This document shows, in pieces, positions 5,998 through 14,200 of a stretch of DNA of 15,116 bases; position 1 is the first letter of the stretch; each line of letters starts with the position of its first letter. Made by a program: the position numbers and the translations under genes. This DNA is from Ichthyocystis sparus. GTDB lineage: Bacteria > Pseudomonadota > Gammaproteobacteria > Burkholderiales > 2013Ark19i. The DNA lies in assembly GCF_900078755.1 (NCBI RefSeq), contig NZ_FKIH01000058.1; one strand, 5' to 3'. The notes under the pieces are model-generated. The model saw only the letters and a list, made by a program, of their open reading frames with translations, did not search any database and had not been told where the DNA came from.

Positions 5998-8900
5998 ATG
6001 TATCCTGTAGCTAGTGGTGTTTCCTCTTCTGGTGTTGCCTTGGAGAGTGGTACTAATAAGGTGGGCGTTGTTCTTGATGTTGATTTGAAGCAAATTGAGT
6101 CTTCTTCTGTTACTACTTCAACCATTGCAGATAGGGGGGGTGCTAATAGTAGAGGTGGGGCTATTGCCCAAAAACCTGGTACTTCTACTGTTGTTTCCCC
6201 TTCAGTTGTTACCTCTATTACTACATCTCAAAGATATGACACAGTAAGACTAAGTAGGAAACACAGGATGAAAAAATTGGGTGATGTTAGTTGTGAAGAT
6301 TTTGCTAGAGCCATTGATTCTGTTGGTGCTCCCATAGTAGCATTTTCAATTAAAAATGATACATCAAAACGCAGTCGAAAACGTGTCATAAAAAGTGAGA
6401 CATCGGAAAGTAGTAGTAGTAAATGTGCGATTGAGACTACGGAATCAGCAAATAGTGCTATTGGTATTGCTCATTCTTCGGCTATCTCTTCGCCACAACT
6501 TCAGCTTGAGTTATCATCTCAACATGAACCAGTACCTAATCTGCATATTCAATCCGATGCTAAGTCAAGTTCTTCTTCAACTACTATTGTCTCAACTATT
6601 GCTACTAATATTGTCTCAACTGCTGCTACTACTATTGTGTCAACTGCTGCTGCTATAGGTAAGGGGATGGTGAGTGCTGGAGGTAAAGGTAAGGCTCCTG
6701 TCCCAAAACGTGGTACTTCTGTTGCTGTTTTTTCTTCAGTTGTTGCTACAGGTGAGGTGGTGGATGTTGGAAGAGATATAGTAATGATTTCTGCTCAAAA
6801 GCCAGTTGCTGCTGCCCCTGATTGTGATTCACTCTGTGCCATGGTACTTCCTGAGCGTGCTCTAATGATTAAAGATCTCTTTTCTAAAGTTGATGCACTA
6901 GCTAGAAGTATTTACGAGGCTGTGATGCGCAAACAGTTTCCATCAGAAATAAGTGACAAGCTTCCGTTGACTGAAAGAGCTATTTGGTACTGGAACTACA
7001 AGGCGACGTGCGAGGTTAGTTTTGTGTCCAGGTGTTTTGGTGAGTACCATGCTGAGCATCGCCCTGGTTTCGTGAATTCTCTTTCTAAAATTCAAGTATT
7101 ATCAGATGACAAAGGTAGTTTGCTAGATTTTTTATTGGGACTAGATTGTGCTATTTGTAGAGAGGTGAGGTCTGTTTTTAACTCTTGTTGGAGTGAAATG
7201 TCCGTTCCTTTAGAAGAGGGGTTATCTCGTGCTATTAGTTGTAAAGATTTTGTTAATGTTCTTGACATTGCTGGCATCCCCTCGTTATTGTTATCGGCAA
7301 ATATAGAATCTAAAATAAGGGGAATAGGTAGTAAAGATAAGGGTGCGGTATCAGTAACTAGTGTTATAGACCTTACGCATTCTTCTCCTCCCAGTACTCA
7401 ATTATTACCATCTCAATCTGATAATGGTAGCGGTAATGTTTCTGCCTCTATTGAAGATAGAACTCTAACTGCTTCTACAATTCCTATCTCTTCCTCTCGT
7501 GTTTCATTATCTGTTCAATGTGTTGATTTGCTGGGCGTTAGGTTACATCCTGATAGTGCCAAACTAGTTTACGATCTCTTTTCTATAATTCGTATATCTG
7601 CCAGAAAATCTTGCTTGACTATACTGAATTGTCTCTTAAGGACCATGGGTAGCGCACTTTCGATAGTTGGGAAGGCTATTTGGTGCAGAACCTATATGGA
7701 ACTTTTTTTACTTAATTTTATGACCAGGTATCTTTGTTTGTATCATTGTAAGTACCGTTCTGATTTTATACATTCCCTTGCTGATCTTAGAGTATTTTCA
7801 AGTTCCTGTGGTGGACTAGTGCCATTAAGTGGAGGTGTGTTACTGGGTTTTTTATCGAAACTAGATTGTGCTGTTAGTGAGGAACTGAGGTTTATATTTA
7901 ACTCGCAGTGGGGTGAAGTAGCTAATAAAGTCTTTGCTGAACTGGAAGATAGATCGTTGAGTAATGTTAGTTGTGAAGATTGTATCAATATTATCGATGT
8001 TGCTGGGGTTCCTGGAATATCACATTCAATTTCTCAGAAATATGAAAAGTATCAAAGACGTTTGATAAATAAAAGCAAGAAGTTAATAAGAGGGAGTAAA
8101 TGTACGGTTGTTAGTACTAAGTCTGTTCCCCCGAAGCGTGTGATAGGTAGAAGCAAGACATCAGGAAGTAGTGGTAGTACTGAGTCTGTTATTTTGTCAA
8201 CTGTTTCTACTAAACCTTGTAGTGTATCTGTAACTGATACTCTCTCTACTGCTGCAGTATCACCTGCGGTTATTGCATTTTCTTCGTCCCTTGTTGCTGG
8301 GGATGCTGTCGTGCCAACTGTTTCTGGTAATTTTTCTGATTCGGATGTTTTGAGTTTACTAGGTGTTGTGTTATCACCTGATAGTGCTCCAGTAATTGAA
8401 GATCTTTTTTCTAAAATAGATGTATTTGCTAGAAGTACTTACAAGAGAATGGTTCGTAAACAGCTTACATCAGATGCGAGTAACAGACTTACTGTGACTG
8501 GTAAAGCTATTTGGTACTTTACCTATAGGTTAATGTGTGAATATAGTTTTGTATCCAGGTGCATTGGTGACTACCATTCTAGGTATCGCCCTGGTTTTAT
8601 ACATGCTCTTCCTAGCATTAAAGTATTGTCTGGTTCTTCTGACCGTAGTGTTGTTACATTAACTGGAGATAGGTTGTCAGATTTTTTATCGAGACTAGAT
8701 TGTGCTGTCCATGGTAGGGTGAAGTCTATTTTTAACTCTAATTGGAGTGAGGTTTCTGTTACTCTGGAAAAAGAATCCTTGGCTGCTGTTGGTTGTAAAG
8801 ATTTTGTCAATGTCCTAGAAATTGCCGGTATTCCTCAATTAGCATCATCTGCAATGTCGGAATCTATAAAACGTGCGAGATTTAAGGGCCATGCAGTTTC

Positions 8901-10470
8901 TGTTGAGGATTATATTGGTGTTTCTTCTTCTGATTCGATTGTAGCAAAAAGACACAAGAGTAGTGATGGTGCTTCTATTACTACTTATAATGAGACGGGA
9001 GTTGTTACTTCTGCTGTTGGGATACCGCCTATTTCTTCTGAGGAGAGTACTCTAACTTCTCCTACTACAATTTCTTCCCCCTCCTCTTGTGTTTCACTAC
9101 CTGTTCATTGTGTTGATTTACTATGTTTTAAATTGCATCCTGATAGTGCTGAATTAATTTGTAATATCCTTCATGGGATCCGTAAGTTTGCCAGAATGTC
9201 TTTCTCGAAGTCGATGCTAGATCACATCGTAAAGATATTGAGTAGTGAGCTTTCTGTGCTTGGGAAATCTATTTGGTTCAAAACCTATGGGGAACTACAT
9301 CTATCTAGATTTATGCATAGGTTCCTTTGTGTATATCATTATAAACATTATCCTAGTTTTGTACGCGTCCTTGGTAGCATTAGAGTATTATCAAGTGCTA
9401 CTGACCCTAGACTAGTGCCATTAAGTGGAGCTAGGTTGCTAGATTTTTTATCTGGACTGGATTGTGCTATTCGTGAGGAAGTGAAGTCTATATTTATCTT
9501 AGAGTGGGATAGATTAGCTGGTTCAGTTTTTTCTGAACTAGAAGAGGGATCATTTAGTACTGCTAGTAGTGAAGATTTTATTAGAGTCCTCGATGTTGTT
9601 GGTGTTCCTCCAGCGGCACTTACTGTGTCTCAAAGATACGATAAAAGGGGGTGTGTGAGACGTAAACGTGCGATAGGTAAAAGAAAGACGTTAGGAAGTA
9701 GTAGTAAATGTACTGGTGGTACTGTATCAGGAAGAGGTACTGTTAGCGTTGCCCATTCTTCGGCTATCTCTCTTCCACAACTTCAGTCTCAGGGTGAATT
9801 ATCTTCCCAGCTCCAGCCTCAATCTGGATCTTCTTTGACTCTTGCTACTAGGTCTGTTGATGTGCCAACTGTTGTTTCTGATCAATCTAGTGATGTATCT
9901 ATGAGTGATATTTTCTCTGCTGCTGTATCAGGATTAGATGCAGATGCTTCCTCTTCCTCTACAGACTTACTGGTGTTGTCTAGAGAAGTTGGATTAACCT
10001 CGGAAATTATTGTTTCTGAGTCGGAAGTTTTAGTGAGTGAGTCAACTTCTGCTTCCTCATCTGAGCAGGTAATAGTGCCGATTACTGTTCCTTCTTCTGT
10101 TTCTGCTGCTATTGAGGAATTTCCAACGGTAGCTAGTAGTAGCTATTATCGCGGACCTAAGAAGTTATTTATGATGCGTTCAGTTAAGGGGGCTTTTGAG
10201 GCACCTACGAGTAGTGATGTTACTGCTGGGACCTCCTCTTCTGTACCTGTGGATGTTGATAATGTTTCGTTAGTATCCGCTGCTACCGATACTGTCGATG
10301 GGGAAGGTAATTTGGGAGCGAGATTGGCAGCATTGTTGAATCGAGGTTTGCCGCCCTCACCACCGCTTGCCGATGAACAAAGTGGTTCTATAAGAGGTGG
10401 TAGAGTTGGTGGGTATTCTTCACATAGTGGTAGTGCTAGGAGGGGAAGCGGGCGTGAAAGGAAGAGTTAA
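5998..10470 (+). CDS. Large Ser-rich repeat-domain protein B, four domain copies (1490 aa)
   Basis: Longest family member; function not recognised. The N-terminus (MYPV) is disordered-looking and holds one Lys/Arg-flanked mini-repeat at about 85-135 (GDVSCEDFARAIDSVGAP, then SKRSRKR) and an 8-residue IVSTAATT-like repeat three times near 197-220. The A1 domain spans about 276-435, B1 about 508-694, A2 about 782-956 and B2 about 1038-1217. All copies share A.W..TY, YH, LD.A. and the D[FC]......G.P ending, though individual residues vary. Basic Ser/Lys linkers follow B1 and B2 (for example RRKRAIGKRK). The Ser/Val-rich acidic region precedes GPKK at 1386, GARLAALLNRGLPPSP at 1440-1455 and a tail with RGGR and RRGSGRERKS. 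There is no signal peptide, membrane helix or catalytic motif. Relative to genes A and C it has an extra A-B pair. Its promoter and start lie in the repeated spacer. Confidence 0.9.
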   Translation: MYPVASGVSSSGVALESGTNKVGVVLDVDLKQIESSSVTTSTIADRGGANSRGGAIAQKPGTSTVVSPSVVTSITTSQRYDTVRLSRKHRMKKLGDVSCEDFARAIDSVGAPIVAFSIKNDTSKRSRKRVIKSETSESSSSKCAIETTESANSAIGIAHSSAISSPQLQLELSSQHEPVPNLHIQSDAKSSSSSTTIVSTIATNIVSTAATTIVSTAAAIGKGMVSAGGKGKAPVPKRGTSVAVFSSVVATGEVVDVGRDIVMISAQKPVAAAPDCDSLCAMVLPERALMIKDLFSKVDALARSIYEAVMRKQFPSEISDKLPLTERAIWYWNYKATCEVSFVSRCFGEYHAEHRPGFVNSLSKIQVLSDDKGSLLDFLLGLDCAICREVRSVFNSCWSEMSVPLEEGLSRAISCKDFVNVLDIAGIPSLLLSANIESKIRGIGSKDKGAVSVTSVIDLTHSSPPSTQLLPSQSDNGSGNVSASIEDRTLTASTIPISSSRVSLSVQCVDLLGVRLHPDSAKLVYDLFSIIRISARKSCLTILNCLLRTMGSALSIVGKAIWCRTYMELFLLNFMTRYLCLYHCKYRSDFIHSLADLRVFSSSCGGLVPLSGGVLLGFLSKLDCAVSEELRFIFNSQWGEVANKVFAELEDRSLSNVSCEDCINIIDVAGVPGISHSISQKYEKYQRRLINKSKKLIRGSKCTVVSTKSVPPKRVIGRSKTSGSSGSTESVILSTVSTKPCSVSVTDTLSTAAVSPAVIAFSSSLVAGDAVVPTVSGNFSDSDVLSLLGVVLSPDSAPVIEDLFSKIDVFARSTYKRMVRKQLTSDASNRLTVTGKAIWYFTYRLMCEYSFVSRCIGDYHSRYRPGFIHALPSIKVLSGSSDRSVVTLTGDRLSDFLSRLDCAVHGRVKSIFNSNWSEVSVTLEKESLAAVGCKDFVNVLEIAGIPQLASSAMSESIKRARFKGHAVSVEDYIGVSSSDSIVAKRHKSSDGASITTYNETGVVTSAVGIPPISSEESTLTSPTTISSPSSCVSLPVHCVDLLCFKLHPDSAELICNILHGIRKFARMSFSKSMLDHIVKILSSELSVLGKSIWFKTYGELHLSRFMHRFLCVYHYKHYPSFVRVLGSIRVLSSATDPRLVPLSGARLLDFLSGLDCAIREEVKSIFILEWDRLAGSVFSELEEGSFSTASSEDFIRVLDVVGVPPAALTVSQRYDKRGCVRRKRAIGKRKTLGSSSKCTGGTVSGRGTVSVAHSSAISLPQLQSQGELSSQLQPQSGSSLTLATRSVDVPTVVSDQSSDVSMSDIFSAAVSGLDADASSSSTDLLVLSREVGLTSEIIVSESEVLVSESTSASSSEQVIVPITVPSSVSAAIEEFPTVASSSYYRGPKKLFMMRSVKGAFEAPTSSDVTAGTSSSVPVDVDNVSLVSAATDTVDGEGNLGARLAALLNRGLPPSPPLADEQSGSIRGGRVGGYSSHSGSARRGSGRERKS
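6250..6400 (+). repeat. Single VSCEDF mini-repeat in gene B
   Basis: One unit related to the three tandem units of gene C (11547-11930). It encodes KKLGDVSCEDFARAIDSVGAP followed by a basic SKRSRKR stretch. It resembles the closing segment of the A and B domains (for example VNCEDLVNVLDVAGIP), but stands alone without the rest of the domain. Confidence 0.7.
6586..6657 (+). repeat. 24-bp tandem repeat, three copies, in gene B
   Basis: In-frame units beginning ATTGT(C/G)TCAACT start at 6586, 6610 and 6634, encoding IVSTIATN, IVSTAATT and IVSTAAAI. Genes A and C have only one equivalent (ATIASTAA), so this is a gene-specific expansion and a likely length polymorphism. Confidence 0.85.
6823..7302 (+). 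other. A1 domain of gene B
   Basis: First A-type module, beginning CDSLCAMVLPERALMIKDLF and ending CKDFVNVLDIAGIP. It is clearly homologous to the A domains of genes A and C but more diverged from both than they are from each other. Confidence 0.75.
7519..8080 (+). other. B1 domain of gene B
   Basis: B-type module beginning CVDLLGVRLHPDSAKLVYDL. It contains AIWCRTYMELFLLNF and LVPLSGGVLLGFLSKLDC, ends with IIDVAGVP and is followed by KYEKYQ. It is colinear with the B domain of gene A. Confidence 0.75.
8341..8866 (+). other. A2 domain of gene B, with mixed A/B features
   Basis: It opens LLGVVLSPDSAPVIEDLF, which resembles the B-type opening (LLGVKLHPDSA) joined to the A-type continuation (APMIEDLFS). 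It then follows the A pattern (FARSTYKRMVRKQL, AIWYFTY, YRPGF) but has the longer loop with DRSVVTLTGDRLSDFL typical of B domains. It may represent an ancestral form or an A/B recombinant. Confidence 0.7.
9109..9648 (+). other. B2 domain of gene B
   Basis: It begins CVDLLCFKLHPDSAELICN and is the most diverged B copy. It keeps SIWFKTYGELHL, LVPLSGARLLDFLSGLDC and DFIRVLDVVGVP. The Cys of the closing motif is replaced by Ser (SSEDF). It is followed by a strongly basic stretch (RRKRAIGKRK). Confidence 0.75.
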
Positions 10471-11172
10471 TTATTAGAATTGATTTTTTTCTTGCTACCA
10501 ATATTAATAAATATTTTTATGCGTTTGTTGTGTCCAGGAGTTTATTTCCATAATAAATCCCCTACCTCGTGTTTCCTTTACGCCTGGATATAGGCCGTGC
10601 TTCTTTGCTTATATTAAATTTTTGTTTTTCTTTATTGAATTGATGGAATATGTATTTTTGGTATCGTGTTTAAAACATCCATCATTTATACGAGCACTGA
10701 TATTGTGAACAATGTCTGTAGATTATTGTATATAAATTATAATATATTTACATGGCGTTCTCGTATGTTAGCTGATGATTAACTGCCTTGTATTGTTCTG
10801 TTTGTATTTATTTATATTACTTAAATTTATTTTGCTATATTTTTAGCATAAAAACATTTGTTGATGTTTGCTAACAAACGTGTTGTTACAAGCACTCATT
10901 AGTGTACTTCAGTCAAGTTAAGTAATTGTCAATTGAAGCCGCCAATTGATGCGCTATACTTCGTATGCTTTATTTATTAGCATGCAATTAATTGTTACTT
11001 GATGTATGTAAATGTTTGTTTACTTTAAGTTAAATATAAACTACCATCGCAGCAGGTGTGGGTTCTGTCTGTGGTAATTGTTTTGATATACAAGCGTGAA
11101 AAGTACGGCTCTGCCTCTGGTCTGATTACGTCCCTATCTGTGTTTTTGTGTGCACTTCTCTTGATTGTTTGC

Positions 11173-11201
11173 TTGTACTCACTTCTCTTCTTTCCTATAA
11201 T
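11173..11201 (+). promoter_or_regulatory. Putative promoter of gene C (TTGTAC-17-TATAAT)
   Basis: TTGTAC at 11173-11178 and TATAAT at 11196-11201 are separated by 17 bases. The -10 lies 12 bases before GTGTGAG, as in the other two genes. This is the best sigma70-like match of the three promoter regions. The predicted leader is about 75 nt. Confidence 0.55.
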
Positions 11202-11273
11202 GTTGGCGTGTGAGTTGATAAATAAAAGTAATAAATAGGAAGTAATATATGTAAGCGATGAGTAATAATAAAT

Positions 11274-11278
11274 AGAGG
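11274..11278 (+). promoter_or_regulatory. Ribosome binding site of gene C (AGAGG)
   Basis: AGAGG lies 7 bases before the ATG at 11286, as in gene B. A five-codon open stretch (11258-11275, ATG to TAG) ends on top of it. Confidence 0.55.
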
Positions 11279-11285
11279 TGTTGTT

Positions 11286-14200
11286 ATGTATCCTGTACCT
11301 GTAGCCGGTAGTGTTGCCTCTTCTGGTGATGCCTCAGAGGATGGAGCTAGTAATGTGGACACTGTGCGAGGTGTTGACTTGCAGCAAGCTGAGTCCTCTC
11401 CTGCTACTACTTCAACCACTCCTACTACTACAGGCATGGTGGTGAGTGCTAGTGGTAGTGGTGAGGCTACTGCCCCAAAACCTGGTACTTCTACTGTCCT
11501 TCCTTCCTCAGCTACTACTGTATCTAAAAGAGGTGATACAGCAAAATCAAGTCGGAAACGTGGATTGAAAAAATTGGGTGATGTTAGTTGTGAAGATTTT
11601 TCTCGAGCCGCCGGTGCTGTTGGTTTTCCCCCCGTAGTAGAATTTTCAGTTAGAAGTGATACATCAAGGCGAAGTCTGAAAAGTGGGTTGAAAAAATTGA
11701 GTGATGTTAGTTGTGAAGATTTTTCTCGAGCTGCCGGTGCTGCTGGTGTTCCCGTAGTAGAATTTTCAGTTAGAAGCGATATATCAAATCGGGGCCGGAA
11801 ACGTGGATTGAAAAAATTGGGTGATGTTAGTTGTGAAGATTTTTCTAGAGCCACCGATGCTACTAGTGTTTCCGCAGTAGAATTTTCAATTGGACGTGAT
11901 GTATCAGATCGGAGTAAAAAACATGCAATAAAAAGTAAGACATCAGAAAGTAGTAGTAGATGTGCGATTGAGTCTACAGAGTCAGGAAGTAGTGCTATTA
12001 GTACTGCTCATTCTTCGACTATCTCTTCTTCACAACTTGATTCTGAGTTATTATCTCGATTTGGACCACAACCTAATTTGCATCTTCAATCTGAGGTGCA
12101 GTCAAGTTCTTCTTCAGCTACTATTGCGTCAACTGCTGCTGGTAGAGGTAAGGTGGCGGTGCATACTAGAGGCAAAGGTAAGTCTCCTGCCCCAAAACGT
12201 GGTATTTCTGTTGCTGTTTCTTCTTCAGCTGCTGCTACAGGTGAGGCGGTGGATGTTGAAAGTAGTAGAGGGTTTTATGCTCAAAATCCTGCTTCTTCTT
12301 CTCCGTATTGCGCTTCAATCTGTGCTATGGTACTTCCTGAGTGTGCCCTAATGATTAAGGATCTCTTTTCTAAAGTTGGTGCATTTGCCAGAAGCATTTA
12401 CAGGGATATGATAAGTAAACAGCTTCCACCAGGAATAAGTGGCAAGCTTTCTGTGACTGAAAGGGCTATTTGGTACTGGACATACATGAAGATGTGTGAG
12501 GCTAATTTTGTGTTTAAGTGCCTTGGTGAGTACCATGCTAAGCATCGCCCTGGTTTTGTATGTTCTCTTTCTAAAATTAAATTATTGTCGGATTCTGAAG
12601 CTGGTTTGCTAGATTTTTTATTGGAGCTGGATTGTGCTATTCGTAGAGAGGCAGAGTCTATTTTTAGCTCTTGTTGGAGTGAAGTTTCTGTTTCTCTGAA
12701 AGAGGAGTCATTGGGTGCTATTAGTTGTAGAGATTTTGTTAGAGTCCTTAGCGTTGCTGGCATTCCAGAAGTGGCGTTATCGGCAAGTGTAGAATCCTAC
12801 GTAAGAGGAGGTAGCAGAGGTAAGAGTGTAGTAGCACCAGTAACTAGTGTTGTAGATCTTACTCGTTCTTCTTCTCCCAGTTCTCAATTATCACCATCTC
12901 AATCTGATAATATTTCTGCCTCTGTTTCTACTGAAGTGAGAACTCTAACTGCTTCTACAATTCCTATTTCTTCCTCCAATGTTTCATTGTCTGTTAAGTG
13001 TGTTGATTTGTTGGATGTTAAGTTACATCCTGACAGTGCCAAACTGATTTACAATCTCTTTTTTATGATTCGTATATCTGCCCAAAAATCTTGCTTGTCT
13101 GTACTTAATTGCCTCTTAAAGTCTGTGGACAGTGAACTTTCCATACTTGGGAAGGCTATTTGGTGCAGAACCTACAGGGAACTTCATTTACTTAATTTTA
13201 TGGCTAAGTGCCTTTGTTATTATCATTCCAAGTACCGTCCTGATTTTATACATTCCATTGCTGATATTAGAGTACTGTCAAGTTCCTCTGATCATATGCT
13301 AGTGCCATTAGGTGGAGGTGCGATACTAGATTTTTTATCGAAACTAGATCTTGCTGTTAATGAGGAATTGAGGTCCATATTTAACCTGAATTGGGACGAA
13401 GCGGCCAATAAAGTTTTTGCCGAGCTAGAAGATGGATCATTGGGCGCTGTTGGTTGTGAAGATTTTATTGACGTTCTCAACGTTGCCGGCATTCCTGAAG
13501 TAGCATATTCAATTTCTAAAAAATATGCAAAGTATCAAAGATGCTTGATAAACAAAAGCAAGAATTTAGAAGGTTGTAGTATAGGGGGGGTTAATATAGG
13601 AGGTTGTAGTAAATTTAAGCTTGAGAGTAGTAGGTCTAAAAGTGCGACAAGTAAGAGCAATACATCAGGAAGTAGTGCTAGTACTGATCCTGTTGTCGTG
13701 TCAACTGTTTTTGCTCAACCCGGTAGTGTATCTGTAACTGATACTGTCGTCTCTACTGTTGCAGTATCGCCTGGAGGTACTGGATCCTCTTTGCCCATTA
13801 TTTTGCTTATCTCTCTTCCTCAACTCCAATCTCAGCCTGGATTATTTTCTCTGCCCCTTCCTTTGTCTGCTGGACCTTCTTTACCTCTTGCTACTGAGTC
13901 TGTTGCTTCTAATCAACCTAGTGATGTATCTGTGGTTGATACTGTCTCTACTGTTGCAGTATCACCTGGAGGCACTGGATCCTCTTTGCCTGTTATTGAT
14001 CCTGTTTCTGTGCCAGATGTCTATGGCGATTATTTTTTAACTGTTGGTGAGGATGTTGTAGTATCAACTGAAGGTACTTCTACTGTTATAGATGTAGATG
14101 AATTGCCTATTGAAGAACCTTCATCTTCGCTCGTGCCTTTGCCTTCATCTACATCTGTTGCTGAGTTAACTGTTTATGATCAACCTATTGGTGTATCTGT

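Larger units (their letters stand above)
10471..11285. repeat. Long repeated spacer, copy upstream of gene C
   Basis: Colinear with 5213-5997 from the stop codon of the preceding family member to the next ATG. About 70 bases around 10704-10775 are extra relative to that copy. A 60-codon open stretch at 11056-11238 is not preserved in the other spacers and overlaps the promoter, so it is not called. No strong terminator follows gene B: the AATT/AATT pair before the T-run at about 10485 is very weak. Confidence 0.75.

Noticed and set aside
6395..6658. Leu-rich plus-strand open frame overlapping gene B (similar ones at 1024-1389, 11962-12351 and 13759-14040)
   Set aside because: These are +1/+2 frame shadows of Ser/Thr codons in the real genes. 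The Leu richness comes from reading TCT/ACT runs out of frame.
11056..11238. 60-codon hydrophobic open frame in the spacer before gene C
   Set aside because: The reading frame is not preserved in the homologous spacer before gene B, there is no RBS, and it overlaps the predicted promoter.
11195..11854. 219-codon minus-strand open frame
   Set aside because: It covers the promoter, leader and N-terminal repeats of gene C, and its apparent repeats are just the reverse complement of the sense-strand repeats.
11547..11930. CRISPR-like array
   Set aside because: The repeats are 120-123 bp, in frame within a gene, and without short unique spacers.
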